Origin: an uncultured Lachnospiraceae bacterium
GTDB lineage: Bacteria; Bacillota; Clostridia; Lachnospirales; Lachnospiraceae
Assembly: GCA_947626945.1 (NCBI GenBank)
Contig: CANQUC010000013.1
Coordinates: 1 to 59,970, forward strand
Length of the DNA: 59,970 nucleotides
Direction of reading: 5' to 3'
The translations under genes were made by a program, and so were the position numbers. Every line of letters starts with the position of its first letter. Within the stretch, counting starts at the first letter, position 1. Shown one piece after another: positions 35,570-45,354 of the stretch. The notes below the pieces were generated by a model. That model was not told where the DNA came from. It saw only the letters and a program-made list of their open reading frames with translations, and did not search any database.

Positions 35570-35938
35570 ATGGACTGCAGAGCCGCTCAGGAAAAAATGA
35601 TGCCGTTTATCCGCCGGCAGTTAAATGATGAAGAGCTGGAACAGTTTGTCCGGCATATAGACAGCTGTCAGGAGTGCTATGAGGAGCTGCAGATCTCTTA
35701 TTCTCTTTATCAGGGACTTCGCATGCTGGAACAGGATCAGCTGGATTCCTTTCATATTCAGCATGGGCTGGACCGGCTTCTGCAGGACTCCAGAGAAAAG
35801 GTTCAAAAAAGACATCGGATCAAAAAGGCGGTTTTCTGGATCACGGTGGGAGCGCTGGCAGGGGTTTTTCTGTTTTTTGCCATGCAGCTGATCCGCTGGC
35901 TGAATCCGGAGCTGTTTCACCGCATGATTCCCTTTTAA
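35570..35938 (+). CDS. Zinc-finger membrane protein, anti-sigma-factor-like
   Basis: 122 residues. The N-terminal H29-x3-C33-x2-C36 pattern (FVRHIDSCQECYEEL) is the zinc-finger of the zf-HC2/anti-sigma family, followed by a helical region and one membrane segment at about 86-108. Anti-sigma factors of this kind hold an ECF sigma factor, but no sigma gene is adjacent; polA follows after 22 bases. It may therefore bind another partner. RBS AGAGGTGAGG. Confidence 0.75.
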   Translation: MDCRAAQEKMMPFIRRQLNDEELEQFVRHIDSCQECYEELQISYSLYQGLRMLEQDQLDSFHIQHGLDRLLQDSREKVQKRHRIKKAVFWITVGALAGVFLFFAMQLIRWLNPELFHRMIPF

Positions 35939-35960
35939 GGGAGGGAAAGGAGTTTGAAAT

Positions 35961-38633
35961 ATGGAAAACCGGCCAAAGTTGGTTCTTCTTGACGGCCACA
36001 GCATATTGAACCGGGCCTTTTACGGGATCCCCGACCTGTCTGTTTCATCCGGTCTGCATACCAATGCGGTGTACGGATTTCTTCTGATCCTGTTTAAGGT
36101 GCTGGAGGAGGAAAATCCCCGGTATCTGGCAGTGGCTTTTGACGTGAAAGCCCCCACTTTCCGGCACAAACTGTATGAAGCCTATAAGGGCACCAGAAAG
36201 GGAATGCCTCAGGAGCTTCATCAGCAGGTACCGATCATGAAAGAAGTGCTCCATGCCATGAACATTGTCACGGTGGAGCAGGAAGGAATGGAAGCGGACG
36301 ACCTGTTGGGTTCCCTGTCGGTACAGGCAGAAGAACAGGGCATGGATGTGACCATCGTTTCCGGAGACCGGGATCTTTTGCAGCTGGCCACCGATCATGT
36401 GAAGATCCGGCTTGCGAAGCCAAAAAAGGGCGGCTCTGAAAGCGAGGAATATTTTCAGAAAGACGTGGCCGCGAAATATGGAGTTACCCCCAAAGAGTTT
36501 ATCGACGTAAAGGCGCTGATGGGCGACTCTTCCGACAATATTCCGGGCCTGCCGGGTGTAGGAGAAAAAACTGCCGTCAAGATCATCAGTCAGTACCATA
36601 CGATTGAAAACGCCTACGCCCACCTGGAGGAGATCAGGCCAAACAAGGCAAAAGAAGCCTTTCGCAGCGATTTTGAGACCGCCAGGCTGTCTAAAGTGCT
36701 TGCAACCATCGATACAGGCTGCCTGCCGGGATTTTCCCTGGAACAGACCAGGCTTGGGCAGATTTATACAAAGGAAGCCTATGAGCTTTTCAAAAAACTG
36801 GAGTTCAAACAGTTTCTTTCTCGGTTTCCCCGGGAGGAGCGCAGTCACATAAAAGAACGGGAAGTCTTCCGGCTAAAGACGGCCGGGGACTGTGAGGATT
36901 TCTTCCGGGAGGTTTCAGACAGCCCGGCAGGTCTTTCGTTTTACCGGCCGGATCCGGCACAGGAGGCAAGCTGCTGGGCAGTGGCTCTTTCGGATCGGGT
37001 ATATCTGATTTCCCGCGGGGATTTTTCTCAGAGTGAGCTGACAGAGATCCTGAGGAGGATTCTTTTTCAGGCCTCCCGGATCCGGGCGTTTTCCGTAAAG
37101 GACTTAAAGAGAGCCCTGCTGCCGGTTTTGGGAAAAGAAGAGTTCCTCCATGACGGCGAAGAAACCGTTCCTTATTTTGATGCCCACCTGGCGGCCTATC
37201 TTTTAAATCCGCTGAAGAACAATTACAGATATGACGATCTTTCCTCGGAATACCTGCATGTGACCAGGCCCTCTGTGGGCGAGCTTCTGGGAAAAACAAA
37301 ATGGAGCCAGGCAGAAAAAATGGCTCCGGAGGCTCTGGAGGAGATCCTGATCTGTGAAAGCAGCACAGTCTATGACGCGGAGGAGATTCTCTGCGAAAAG
37401 CTGAAAGAAGAGAACATGTGGGATCTTTACAGGCAGGTGGAGCTTCCTCTGGCAGATGTGCTGCTTCGGATGGAGCTTTACGGTATCCGGACTCTGGCGC
37501 CCCGGCTTCAGGAGTATGGCCGCGTGCTGGGAGAGCGGATCCGGCAGCTGGAGGAGGAGATCTACGGCCTGGCCGGGGAACGGTTCAATATCAATTCTCC
37601 CAAGCAGCTGGGCGACATTCTGTTTTCCAAGATGCAGCTGAAAGGCGGCAAAAAAACAAAGACCGGTTATTCAACGGCGGCGGACGTGCTGGAGAAGCTG
37701 GCGCCGGACAACCCGGTCATTGCGAAAATACTGGAATACCGGCAGCTTGCCAAATTAAAGTCCACCTACGCCGACGGGCTGACGGCTTTTATCGGAGAAG
37801 ACGAACGGATACACAGTACCTTTCATCAGACCATTACCGCCACAGGCAGAATCAGCAGCGCGGAGCCCAATCTCCAGAACATTCCGGTGCGCATGGAGCT
37901 TGGACGTCAGATCCGCAGGGTTTTTGTGCCGGAGGACGGGTATGTGTTTGTGGACGCGGACTATTCCCAGATCGAGCTGCGGGTGCTGGCTCATCTGTCG
38001 GCGGATGAACGGCTGATCGAAGCCTACCGGCAGGAGGAGGATATTCACAGAAGCACGGCATCCCAGGTGTTTCATATTCCCCTTGACCAGGTAACGCCCC
38101 AGCAGAGACGAAACGCCAAGGCGGTAAACTTTGGCATTGTATACGGCATCAGCTCCTTTGGCCTTAGTCAGGATCTGAGCATTTCCAGAAAAGAGGCGCA
38201 GGACTATATTCAGCGGTATTTTGAGACTTACCCCAAGATCAAGGGGTATCTGGACGGTCTTGTGGAAGAGGCAAAAAAAACAGGGTTTTCCTACACCATG
38301 TATGGCAGGCGGCGGCCGGTGCCGGAGCTTGCCTCCGCCAATTTCATGCAGCGCTCCTTTGGAGAGCGGATCGCCATGAATTCTCCTATTCAGGGAACCG
38401 CCGCGGACATTATTAAGCTGGCGATGATCCGGGTGGACAAACGGCTGCGAAAGCAGAAAATGCGTTCCCGTCTTATTCTGCAGGTACATGACGAGCTGCT
38501 GGTGGAGGCCTGGAAGGAAGAGGCAGAGCAGGTGCGTTCCATATTGAAAGAGGAGATGGAGCAGGCAGCGTCCCTGCGGGTTCCTCTTGTGGTGGATGTC
38601 AATACCGGCGGCAGCTGGTATGAGACAAAATAG
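35961..38633 (+). CDS. polA: DNA polymerase I
   Basis: 890 residues, full length. 5'-3' exonuclease (FEN-like) at about 5-290 (LLDGHSILNRAFYG, EADDLLG, GDSSDNIPGLPGVG). The middle domain at about 300-480 has the 3'-5' exonuclease fold but lacks the Asp-x-Glu motif, so no proofreading is expected, as in many Gram-positive PolA proteins. Polymerase at about 510-890: motif A DADYSQIELRVLAHLS, motif B RRNAKAVNFGIVYGIS, motif C QVHDELLVEA. It is followed by coaE after 18 bases. Confidence 0.98.
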   Translation: MENRPKLVLLDGHSILNRAFYGIPDLSVSSGLHTNAVYGFLLILFKVLEEENPRYLAVAFDVKAPTFRHKLYEAYKGTRKGMPQELHQQVPIMKEVLHAMNIVTVEQEGMEADDLLGSLSVQAEEQGMDVTIVSGDRDLLQLATDHVKIRLAKPKKGGSESEEYFQKDVAAKYGVTPKEFIDVKALMGDSSDNIPGLPGVGEKTAVKIISQYHTIENAYAHLEEIRPNKAKEAFRSDFETARLSKVLATIDTGCLPGFSLEQTRLGQIYTKEAYELFKKLEFKQFLSRFPREERSHIKEREVFRLKTAGDCEDFFREVSDSPAGLSFYRPDPAQEASCWAVALSDRVYLISRGDFSQSELTEILRRILFQASRIRAFSVKDLKRALLPVLGKEEFLHDGEETVPYFDAHLAAYLLNPLKNNYRYDDLSSEYLHVTRPSVGELLGKTKWSQAEKMAPEALEEILICESSTVYDAEEILCEKLKEENMWDLYRQVELPLADVLLRMELYGIRTLAPRLQEYGRVLGERIRQLEEEIYGLAGERFNINSPKQLGDILFSKMQLKGGKKTKTGYSTAADVLEKLAPDNPVIAKILEYRQLAKLKSTYADGLTAFIGEDERIHSTFHQTITATGRISSAEPNLQNIPVRMELGRQIRRVFVPEDGYVFVDADYSQIELRVLAHLSADERLIEAYRQEEDIHRSTASQVFHIPLDQVTPQQRRNAKAVNFGIVYGISSFGLSQDLSISRKEAQDYIQRYFETYPKIKGYLDGLVEEAKKTGFSYTMYGRRRPVPELASANFMQRSFGERIAMNSPIQGTAADIIKLAMIRVDKRLRKQKMRSRLILQVHDELLVEAWKEEAEQVRSILKEEMEQAASLRVPLVVDVNTGGSWYETK

Positions 38634-38651
38634 ACGAAAGAAGACAGGATT

Positions 38652-39275
38652 ATGGAAGTGATCGGCATTACAGGAGGCGTGGGAAGCGGCAAATCCACAG
38701 TGCTGGCCTACCTGCGGGAAGCCTATGGCGCTGTGGTCATTCAGGCGGATCTGGTGGCAAAAGCCCTCCAGGAAAAGGGACAGAAAGTTTTTCTGGACAT
38801 TGTGGCGGCTTTTGGACAGTCCATTCTGGATGAAAAGGGAGACCTTGACCGTTCGGCGCTGGCAGAGATCGTGTTCCATGACGGAGCGGAACGGAAGCTT
38901 TTGAATCAGATTGTGCATCCTGCGGTGGAACGGCAGATCCGCGCCCAGATCTCCCGGTCGGAAAAAGCCGGTGTCCGGTTCCTTTTTGTGGAATCGGCCC
39001 TGCTGCTGCAGTGCGGCTATGACTCCTTCTGCGGGGAGATCTGGTTCATTGACGCCGGGGAAAGCAAACGGCGAAAACGGCTGTCCCGATCCCGGGGGTA
39101 TTCCGGGGAAAAGATTCAAAGCATCTTTGACAGTCAGATGACAGAAGAGGCGTATCGGGCAGGCAGCGATGTGCGCATCCATAACGGCGGGGAATGGACC
39201 GACACAATAAAACAGTTGGACCGGCAAATGGAGCGGCTAAAGAAAAAAGCGAAAATACAAAAAGAAGACAAGTGA
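38652..39275 (+). CDS. coaE: Dephospho-CoA kinase
   Basis: 207 residues. It phosphorylates dephospho-CoA, the last step of coenzyme A synthesis. P-loop GITGGVGSGKSTV at the N-terminus, then IQADLVAKALQ, VHPAVERQI and LFVESALLLQCGYD, all typical CoaE. Directly downstream of polA, a common pair in Firmicutes. The last residues are Lys/Arg-rich. WalJ-like gene follows after 10 bases. Confidence 0.96.
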   Translation: MEVIGITGGVGSGKSTVLAYLREAYGAVVIQADLVAKALQEKGQKVFLDIVAAFGQSILDEKGDLDRSALAEIVFHDGAERKLLNQIVHPAVERQIRAQISRSEKAGVRFLFVESALLLQCGYDSFCGEIWFIDAGESKRRKRLSRSRGYSGEKIQSIFDSQMTEEAYRAGSDVRIHNGGEWTDTIKQLDRQMERLKKKAKIQKEDK

Positions 39276-39285
39276 GAGAGACCAG

Positions 39286-40083
39286 ATGAAATTATACAGT
39301 ATTGCAAGCGGGAGCAGCGGAAACTGCACCCTGGTAGGATCCGATACCACCAATCTGCTTGTGGACGCGGGCATCAGCAAAAAGCGGATTGAAGAGGGTC
39401 TGGAGCAGATTGGCACAGATCCCGCTTCCATCGGAGGCATTCTGATCACCCATGAGCATTCCGATCATGTGAGAGGGCTTGGGGTGATGGCAAGACAGTA
39501 TCACATTCCCATTTACGCGACGGGAAAGACCATAGACGCGCTGCGCGGGTCAGGCAGCCTGGGATGTATTGACCAGGATCTGTTCTGCCCCATACATCAG
39601 GATGAAAGCTTTACCATCGGAGATATCCGTGTGTGCCCCACAGCCATTTCCCATGACGCGGCGGAGCCGGTAGCCTATCAGTTCCGCTCAGAGGGAAAAC
39701 GGGTAGGCGTCCTGACGGATCTGGGCACTTACGACGATTATATCATAGACAGCTTTCAGAAAATGGACGCCATTCTTCTGGAGGCAAACCATGACGTGCG
39801 GATGCTGCAGGCGGGCAGCTACCCCTATTACCTGAAGCTGCGGATCCTGGGGGCTTACGGGCATCTTTCCAACGACGCTTCCGGGGAACTGTTAGGCAGT
39901 CTGCTCCACGGCGGGCTGCAGACAGTCATGCTGGGGCATCTGAGCCAGGAAAACAATCTGAAAGAGCTGGCCTTTGAGACTGTTCGTCAGAGAGTGGAAC
40001 AAACGGCAGAGGAACAGGGACTGACACCGCCGCAGATCCAGGTGGCGCACAGAGACCGCCCGTCCCGGGTGGTTGAATTATAA
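39286..40083 (+). CDS. WalJ/YycJ-like metallo-beta-lactamase-fold hydrolase
   Basis: 265 residues. The metal site motif THEHSDHVRGL (about residue 47) and later Asp and His residues (LTDLGTYDDY, EANHD, LGHLSQENN) fit the family. Bacillus WalJ has 5' DNA exonuclease activity and is linked to replication and cell wall control; its place after polA/coaE fits a DNA-related role. ATG with GAGAGA upstream. Confidence 0.9.
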   Translation: MKLYSIASGSSGNCTLVGSDTTNLLVDAGISKKRIEEGLEQIGTDPASIGGILITHEHSDHVRGLGVMARQYHIPIYATGKTIDALRGSGSLGCIDQDLFCPIHQDESFTIGDIRVCPTAISHDAAEPVAYQFRSEGKRVGVLTDLGTYDDYIIDSFQKMDAILLEANHDVRMLQAGSYPYYLKLRILGAYGHLSNDASGELLGSLLHGGLQTVMLGHLSQENNLKELAFETVRQRVEQTAEEQGLTPPQIQVAHRDRPSRVVEL

Positions 40084-40102
40084 ACAGGAGGATAGCGTTC
40101 AC

Positions 40103-40375
40103 ATGAAAAAAACTGTAATCACCGTAGTAGGAAAGGATACCGTAGGAATCATCGCAAGGGTGTGCACTTACCTTGCAAACAACAAGATCAACATTCTGGA
40201 TATTTCCCAGACCATCGTACAGGAATATTTTAACATGATGATGATTGTGGACATGAACGGATCTCTGAAGCCCTTTGCCCAGATCTCATCGGAACTGTCC
40301 CAGATCGGCGAGGAGATCGGCGTAAAGATCCTCTGCCAGCATGAGGATATCTTTGACAGAATGCACAGGCTGTAA
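40103..40375 (+). CDS. ACT domain protein (UPF0237)
   Basis: 90 residues, essentially a single ACT domain ([27 protein letters not shown]). ACT domains bind small ligands, often amino acids. It starts at MKKTVITVV, with AGGAGG 11 bases upstream; the longer frame to 40073 is inside the previous gene. Paired with the DUF711 gene 23 bases downstream, an arrangement conserved in many Firmicutes, which implies a joint function that is unknown. Confidence 0.88.
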   Translation: MKKTVITVVGKDTVGIIARVCTYLANNKINILDISQTIVQEYFNMMMIVDMNGSLKPFAQISSELSQIGEEIGVKILCQHEDIFDRMHRL

Positions 40376-40398
40376 GGACAGGCGGAACGGAGGATACC

Positions 40399-41763
40399 AT
40401 GATCAATCTTTATGAAGTCAGCGAAACCAATAAAATGATCGAGCAGGAAAACCTGGACGTGCGTACCATTACGCTGGGAATCAGCCTGCTGGACTGCTGC
40501 GACGGGAACTTAAAGGCCTGCAGTGAAAAAATATACGAAAAGATCGTGACCACCGCAAAAGACCTGGTAAAGACAGGAAAAGAGATCGAGACGGAATACG
40601 GGATCCCCATTGTGAACAAGCGGATCTCCGTAACGCCAGTTTCTCTTGTGGGAGCGGCGGCCTGCCGCGGCCCGGAGGACTTTGTGGTTCTGGCAAAAAC
40701 CCTGGATGAGGCGGCAAAGACGGTAGGAGTGAATTTTATCGGCGGCTACAGCGCGCTGGTGTCCAAGGGCATGACAAAGGCGGACGAATATCTGATCCGT
40801 TCCATTCCCGCGGCGCTGTCCCAGACGGAATATGTGTGCAGCTCCGTAAATGTGGGTTCTACCAAATGCGGCATCAATATGGACGCGGTAAAGCTTCTTG
40901 GCGAGATCGTAAAAGAAACGGCAGAGCACACGGCAGACCGGGATTCACTTGGCTGCGCCAAGCTGGTGGTATTCTGTAACGCCCCGGACGATAACCCTTT
41001 TATGGCAGGCGCATTTCACGGCGTGACCGAGGAGGACGCCATGATCAACGTAGGGGTCAGCGGCCCCGGCGTGGTAAAGGAAGCGCTGTCCAAAATCCGG
41101 GACGCCAATTTTGAAGTGCTGTGCGAGACAGTAAAGAAAACCGCTTTTCAGATTACGAGAGTAGGGCAGCTGGTGGCAAAGGAAGCCTCCAGACGGCTTG
41201 GCATTCCCTTTGGCATCATTGACCTTTCCCTTGCGCCTACGCCGGCGGTAGGCGACAGCGTGGCGGACATTCTGACGGAGATCGGGCTGGAATACGCGGG
41301 TGCCCCGGGCACTACAGCCGCGCTGGCCCTTTTGAACGACCAGGTAAAAAAAGGCGGCGTAATGGCTTCCTCCTATGTAGGGGGCTTAAGCGGCGCGTTC
41401 ATTCCGGTCAGCGAAGATCAGGGCATGATCGACGCGGTGACGGTGGGAGCCCTGTCTCTGGAAAAGCTGGAAGCCATGACCTGCGTCTGCTCTGTGGGGC
41501 TGGACATGATCGCGATCCCCGGCAGCACCACGCCGGCCACCATTTCCGGCATCATTGCGGATGAAATGGCCATCGGCATGGTAAATCAGAAGACAACGGC
41601 GGTGCGGATCATTCCGGTGATCGGAAAAGAAGTAGGGGAATCCGTGGAATTTGGCGGACTTCTGGGCCATGCGCCCATCATGCCGGTGAATCCTTTTTCC
41701 TGTGAGAAATTTGTCAGCAGAGGGGGCCGGATCCCCGCTCCCATTCACAGTTTTAAAAACTGA
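40399..41763 (+). CDS. UPF0210/DUF711 (PFL) family protein
   Basis: 454 residues, the family's usual length. Signatures: [41 protein letters not shown] and [24 protein letters not shown]. Structures in the family show a glycyl-radical-enzyme-like barrel without known activity. The neighbouring ACT protein probably senses a ligand for it. RBS CGGAGGATACC. A fucI promoter follows within 100 bases. Confidence 0.9.
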   Translation: MINLYEVSETNKMIEQENLDVRTITLGISLLDCCDGNLKACSEKIYEKIVTTAKDLVKTGKEIETEYGIPIVNKRISVTPVSLVGAAACRGPEDFVVLAKTLDEAAKTVGVNFIGGYSALVSKGMTKADEYLIRSIPAALSQTEYVCSSVNVGSTKCGINMDAVKLLGEIVKETAEHTADRDSLGCAKLVVFCNAPDDNPFMAGAFHGVTEEDAMINVGVSGPGVVKEALSKIRDANFEVLCETVKKTAFQITRVGQLVAKEASRRLGIPFGIIDLSLAPTPAVGDSVADILTEIGLEYAGAPGTTAALALLNDQVKKGGVMASSYVGGLSGAFIPVSEDQGMIDAVTVGALSLEKLEAMTCVCSVGLDMIAIPGSTTPATISGIIADEMAIGMVNQKTTAVRIIPVIGKEVGESVEFGGLLGHAPIMPVNPFSCEKFVSRGGRIPAPIHSFKN

Positions 41764-41794
41764 GGGGTTTGTGGCAGATTTGTGCAGAATGTAC

Positions 41795-41823
41795 TGGAAA
41801 AATTGTGAAAACCCATGTATAAT
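41795..41823 (+). promoter_or_regulatory. Sigma-A promoter for fucI
   Basis: TGGAAA (41795-41800), 17 bp, perfect TATAAT (41818-41823), about 40 bases before the fucI start. The -35 box is weak, as expected if an activator helps. Confidence 0.65.
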
Positions 41824-41863
41824 ATACATATCAAATAAAAAATGAAACAGGAGGGTATACGAT

Positions 41864-43663
41864 ATGGCGAAAAGCAGATTGATTGGACAGTATCCTGTCA
41901 TCGGCATCAGACCGATCATTGATGCCAGAAGAGGGATGCTGAAGGTGAGAGAATCATTGGAAGATCAGACCATGAACATGGCAAAGGCAGCGGCAGAGCT
42001 GTTTACTTCCAATCTGAAGTACACCAACGGCGAGCCGGTAAAGGTTGTGATTGCCGATACCACCATTGGCCGTGTGGCAGAGGCGGCCGCCTGTGCCGAC
42101 AAATTCCAGAAAGAGGGAGTTTCCATTACGCTTTCCGTAACACCCTGCTGGTGCTACGGCTCAGAGACCATGGATATGGATCCCACTACCATCAAAGGCG
42201 TGTGGGGCCTGAACGCCACAGAGCGTCCCGGCGCCGTATATCTGGCAGCTGTTCTCGCGGGACATGCCCAGAAAGGACTTCCCGCCTTTGGCATTTACGG
42301 ACGTGACGTGCAGGACGCCGACGATACGGTGATTCCGGAAGACGTAAAGGAAAAACTGCTTCGGTTTGGCCGCGCAGCGGTTGCCGTTGCTACCATGAGA
42401 GGCAAGTCCTATCTGCAGATCGGTTCCATCTGTATGGGAATTGCCGGTTCTACCATCAATCCCGACGTCTTTGAAGACTATTTTGGACTTCGGGTAGAAT
42501 CCGTTGACGAGGTGGAGATCATCCGCCGGATGACCGAGGGCATCTACGACGAGGCAGAGTTTCAGAAAGCCCTTGCCTGGACAAAGGCAAACTGTCCGGA
42601 GGGCTTTGACAAAAATCCCGTGGAAGCGCAGAAGACTCCCGAACAGAAAGAAGCGGACTGGGAGTTCGTGGTCAAGATGATGTGCATCATCAAAGACCTG
42701 ATGAACGGAAATCCCAATCTTCCAAAGGGAAGAGAGGAAGAAATGGTAGGCCACAACGCCATTGCCGCCGGCTTCCAGGGACAGAGGCAGTGGACAGACT
42801 TTTATCCCAACTGTGATTTCGCGGAGGCGCTCTTAAACACCACTTTTGACTGGAACGGCGCAAGAGAGCCCTACATTCTCGCTACGGAAAACGATACGCT
42901 GAACGGAATGGGCATGCTGCTGATGAAGCTGCTCACCAACAGAGGCCAGATTTTCGCGGATGTGCGTACATACTGGAGCGGCGCCGCGGTAAAGCGTGTG
43001 ACCGGCTATGACATTACCGGCAAGGCAAAGGAAGCGGACGGCTTTATCCACCTGATCAATTCCGGCGCTGCCTGCCTGGACGCTTCCGGCGTTTCCAGGG
43101 ATGCAGAGGGCAATCCGGTGATGAAGCCCTGGTATGAAGTAACCGAAGAGGATCAGAAAGCCATGCTGGCCGCCACCACATGGAACGCGGCTGACCAGGG
43201 TTATTTCCGGGGCGGCGGATATTCTTCCAGATTTGTCACCAAAGCGGAAATGCCCTGTACCATGATCCGTCTGAATATCATAAAGGGCCTTGGCCCTGTG
43301 ATGCAGATCGCGGAAGGCTGGACCATTGAGCTTCCTGATGAGGTAACGGATATTCTCTGGAAGAGAACAGACTATACATGGCCCTGCACCTGGTTCGCGC
43401 CCAGATGCGACGGCAAGGAAGGTCCTTTCAAGACGGCATACGATGTGATGAACAACTGGGGCGCAAACCATGGCGCCATCAGCTACGGACATATCGGCGC
43501 GGATCTGATCACCATGTGTTCAATGCTGCGGATTCCGGTTTGTATGCACAACGTGCCGGAGGAGAAGATTTTCAGACCGGCGGCGTGGAACGCTTTCGGT
43601 ATGGATAAGGAAGGACAGGATTACAGAGCCTGTGCGACCTACGGACCTTTATACAAGAAATAA
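41864..43663 (+). CDS. fucI: L-fucose isomerase
   Basis: 599 residues. It converts L-fucose to L-fuculose (also D-arabinose to D-ribulose), a Mn-dependent cytoplasmic enzyme. Family pattern: [21 protein letters not shown] at the start, then [27 protein letters not shown], and [17 protein letters not shown] with metal-binding Asp/Glu/His residues. Strong GGAGG site. Other fucose genes (fucK, fucA, fucO) are not seen in the window, though they may be elsewhere. Next to a sugar-sensing operon and importer. Confidence 0.96.
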   Translation: MAKSRLIGQYPVIGIRPIIDARRGMLKVRESLEDQTMNMAKAAAELFTSNLKYTNGEPVKVVIADTTIGRVAEAAACADKFQKEGVSITLSVTPCWCYGSETMDMDPTTIKGVWGLNATERPGAVYLAAVLAGHAQKGLPAFGIYGRDVQDADDTVIPEDVKEKLLRFGRAAVAVATMRGKSYLQIGSICMGIAGSTINPDVFEDYFGLRVESVDEVEIIRRMTEGIYDEAEFQKALAWTKANCPEGFDKNPVEAQKTPEQKEADWEFVVKMMCIIKDLMNGNPNLPKGREEEMVGHNAIAAGFQGQRQWTDFYPNCDFAEALLNTTFDWNGAREPYILATENDTLNGMGMLLMKLLTNRGQIFADVRTYWSGAAVKRVTGYDITGKAKEADGFIHLINSGAACLDASGVSRDAEGNPVMKPWYEVTEEDQKAMLAATTWNAADQGYFRGGGYSSRFVTKAEMPCTMIRLNIIKGLGPVMQIAEGWTIELPDEVTDILWKRTDYTWPCTWFAPRCDGKEGPFKTAYDVMNNWGANHGAISYGHIGADLITMCSMLRIPVCMHNVPEEKIFRPAAWNAFGMDKEGQDYRACATYGPLYKK

Positions 43664-43679
43664 TACTGTAACAAAAGAT

Positions 43680-43709
43680 GGGCGGCCGTTTTTTTGGCCG
43701 CCTGTTTTT
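43680..43709 (+). terminator. Hairpin terminator after fucI
   Basis: GGCGGCC (43681-43687) pairs with GGCCGCC (43696-43702), then TGTTTTT. It ends only 16 bases before the next start codon, so it may act as a partial terminator. Confidence 0.75.
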
Positions 43710-43725
43710 CAGACTGGGGAAAGCG

Positions 43726-45354
43726 GTGCTTAGAATGTATCGGGTGATTTTGGTAGACGACGAGGTGCTGATCCGGGAAGCGGTGAAAAACAGCATCCGC
43801 TGGGAAGAGCTTGGCTATGAGCTTGCGGCCTGCTGTAAAAACGGGATGGAAGCCCGGGATTTTCTGGAAAAGGAACCGGTGGATCTGGTTGTGACGGATA
43901 TCTGCATGCCTTATATGGATGGAATGGAGCTGAGCAAATATATCTATGAAAATCATCCGTCTACAAAGGTGCTGATTTTAAGCGGATATGACGACTTTCA
44001 ATATGCCAAGCAGGCCATCCAGTATAAGGTGGAGGAGTATCTGTTAAAGCCGGTAACGGCTGCGGAGCTGTCCTCCCATCTGACGGCGCTGAGAGAAACG
44101 CTGGACCGGCAGCGGAAAGAGACAACAGAATACCGGCAGATCAAAGCGCAGATCCAGAAAAACCGGCTTGTGATCCGCTCCAATGCGCTGATGCACCTGA
44201 TGAAGTTTTCCATGCCCGAGGAGGATCTGCTGGAGGAGCTTTCCGCAAATGGGATCTTTCTGAAAAAAGCCTGTTACCGGGTTGCCTCCGTGGCGATCGA
44301 TTTGTTTGAAAACGGGCAGGAGGGACAAAAGGAGCGGGAGCAGAGCGCACTGATGAGCTTTGTGGTCTACAATATCACAGAGGAGCTTGTCCGGAAACAG
44401 GGATTCGGCGAAGTGTTTCAGGGCGCTTTCGCGCAGACCGTAATTCTGTTTGAGTCCGATGCGCCGGAGGAATTGCAGAAATCGGCTCCGGATCTTTGCC
44501 GGAAAATTCACACGACGGTTACAGAAGCGCTTCATCTGCCGGTGACTGTGGGCCTGGGCAGTGTGGCGGACAGCTGGAAAAAGATTCCGGCAAGCTACAG
44601 AGAAAGCCAGAGCGCCCTGACCTGCCGGTATGTGCTGGGAGACGGCCAGATCATTGACATTCGGGAGATCCGTCAGAAAAACGGGAGCCTGCCCAGACTT
44701 ACCGATCATATTGAAAGTCTGGTTATGCAGATCAGGCTGAACCGGCAGGCGCAGATCCGGGAAACCATAGAACAGATCGGAGGCGCCATTCAGTCCTTTT
44801 TCCCGGACAAGGAGCAGGTCTGTCTTCTGCTGCAGCAGATGATGCAGAACATCCATACCCGGCTGGAGGAGACAGAACAGCTGACGGACAGGTTTTCAGA
44901 AAGGGAAGAACAGCTTATGAGGAAACTGCCGGAATTTTCCGGCTTTGAACTGCTGATGGCGGCGTTGGACGCGTATTACAGTGACCTGGCTGTGGAACTG
45001 GAAGTCCAGCGGAATCGTTCCATGCGGAAACCGGTGGTAATGGCCCTGGATTATCTGAACAGGCATTACGACGATCCGGATCTTTCCCTGCAAACCATAT
45101 GTCAGTATCTGTCCATCAGCACCAGCCGGTTCAGCGCCATTTTCAAGGATGCCACAGGAGAAACCTTTGTGGAGGCTCTGACCAGGATCCGCATGGGACA
45201 CGCCAAAAAGCTGCTTGCCCAGACAGAGCTGAAAGGCTATGAGGTGGCAGAGCATGTGGGCTACAGCGATCCTCACTATTTCAGCATCTGTTTTAAAAAA
45301 GCCACCGGCATGTCGCCTACGGAATTCGCAAAAGAGAGAAGAGGAACGCAATGA
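43726..45354 (+). CDS. AraC-type response regulator (YesN-like)
   Basis: 542 residues from a GTG start 5 bases after GGGGA; the ATG at 43735 (MYRVILVDDEV) is an alternative with a weak site. Receiver domain at about 4-125 with phospho-acceptor in DLVVTDICMPYMDG and the LKPV lysine. The middle region is a helical domain of unknown fold. Two AraC-type helix-turn-helix units occupy about 440-542 (LSLQTICQYLSISTSRFSAIF, VAEHVGYSDPHYFSICFKKATGMSP). It probably activates the sugar transport genes and perhaps fucI. Its stop overlaps the kinase start (ATGA). Confidence 0.93.
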   Translation: MLRMYRVILVDDEVLIREAVKNSIRWEELGYELAACCKNGMEARDFLEKEPVDLVVTDICMPYMDGMELSKYIYENHPSTKVLILSGYDDFQYAKQAIQYKVEEYLLKPVTAAELSSHLTALRETLDRQRKETTEYRQIKAQIQKNRLVIRSNALMHLMKFSMPEEDLLEELSANGIFLKKACYRVASVAIDLFENGQEGQKEREQSALMSFVVYNITEELVRKQGFGEVFQGAFAQTVILFESDAPEELQKSAPDLCRKIHTTVTEALHLPVTVGLGSVADSWKKIPASYRESQSALTCRYVLGDGQIIDIREIRQKNGSLPRLTDHIESLVMQIRLNRQAQIRETIEQIGGAIQSFFPDKEQVCLLLQQMMQNIHTRLEETEQLTDRFSEREEQLMRKLPEFSGFELLMAALDAYYSDLAVELEVQRNRSMRKPVVMALDYLNRHYDDPDLSLQTICQYLSISTSRFSAIFKDATGETFVEALTRIRMGHAKKLLAQTELKGYEVAEHVGYSDPHYFSICFKKATGMSPTEFAKERRGTQ

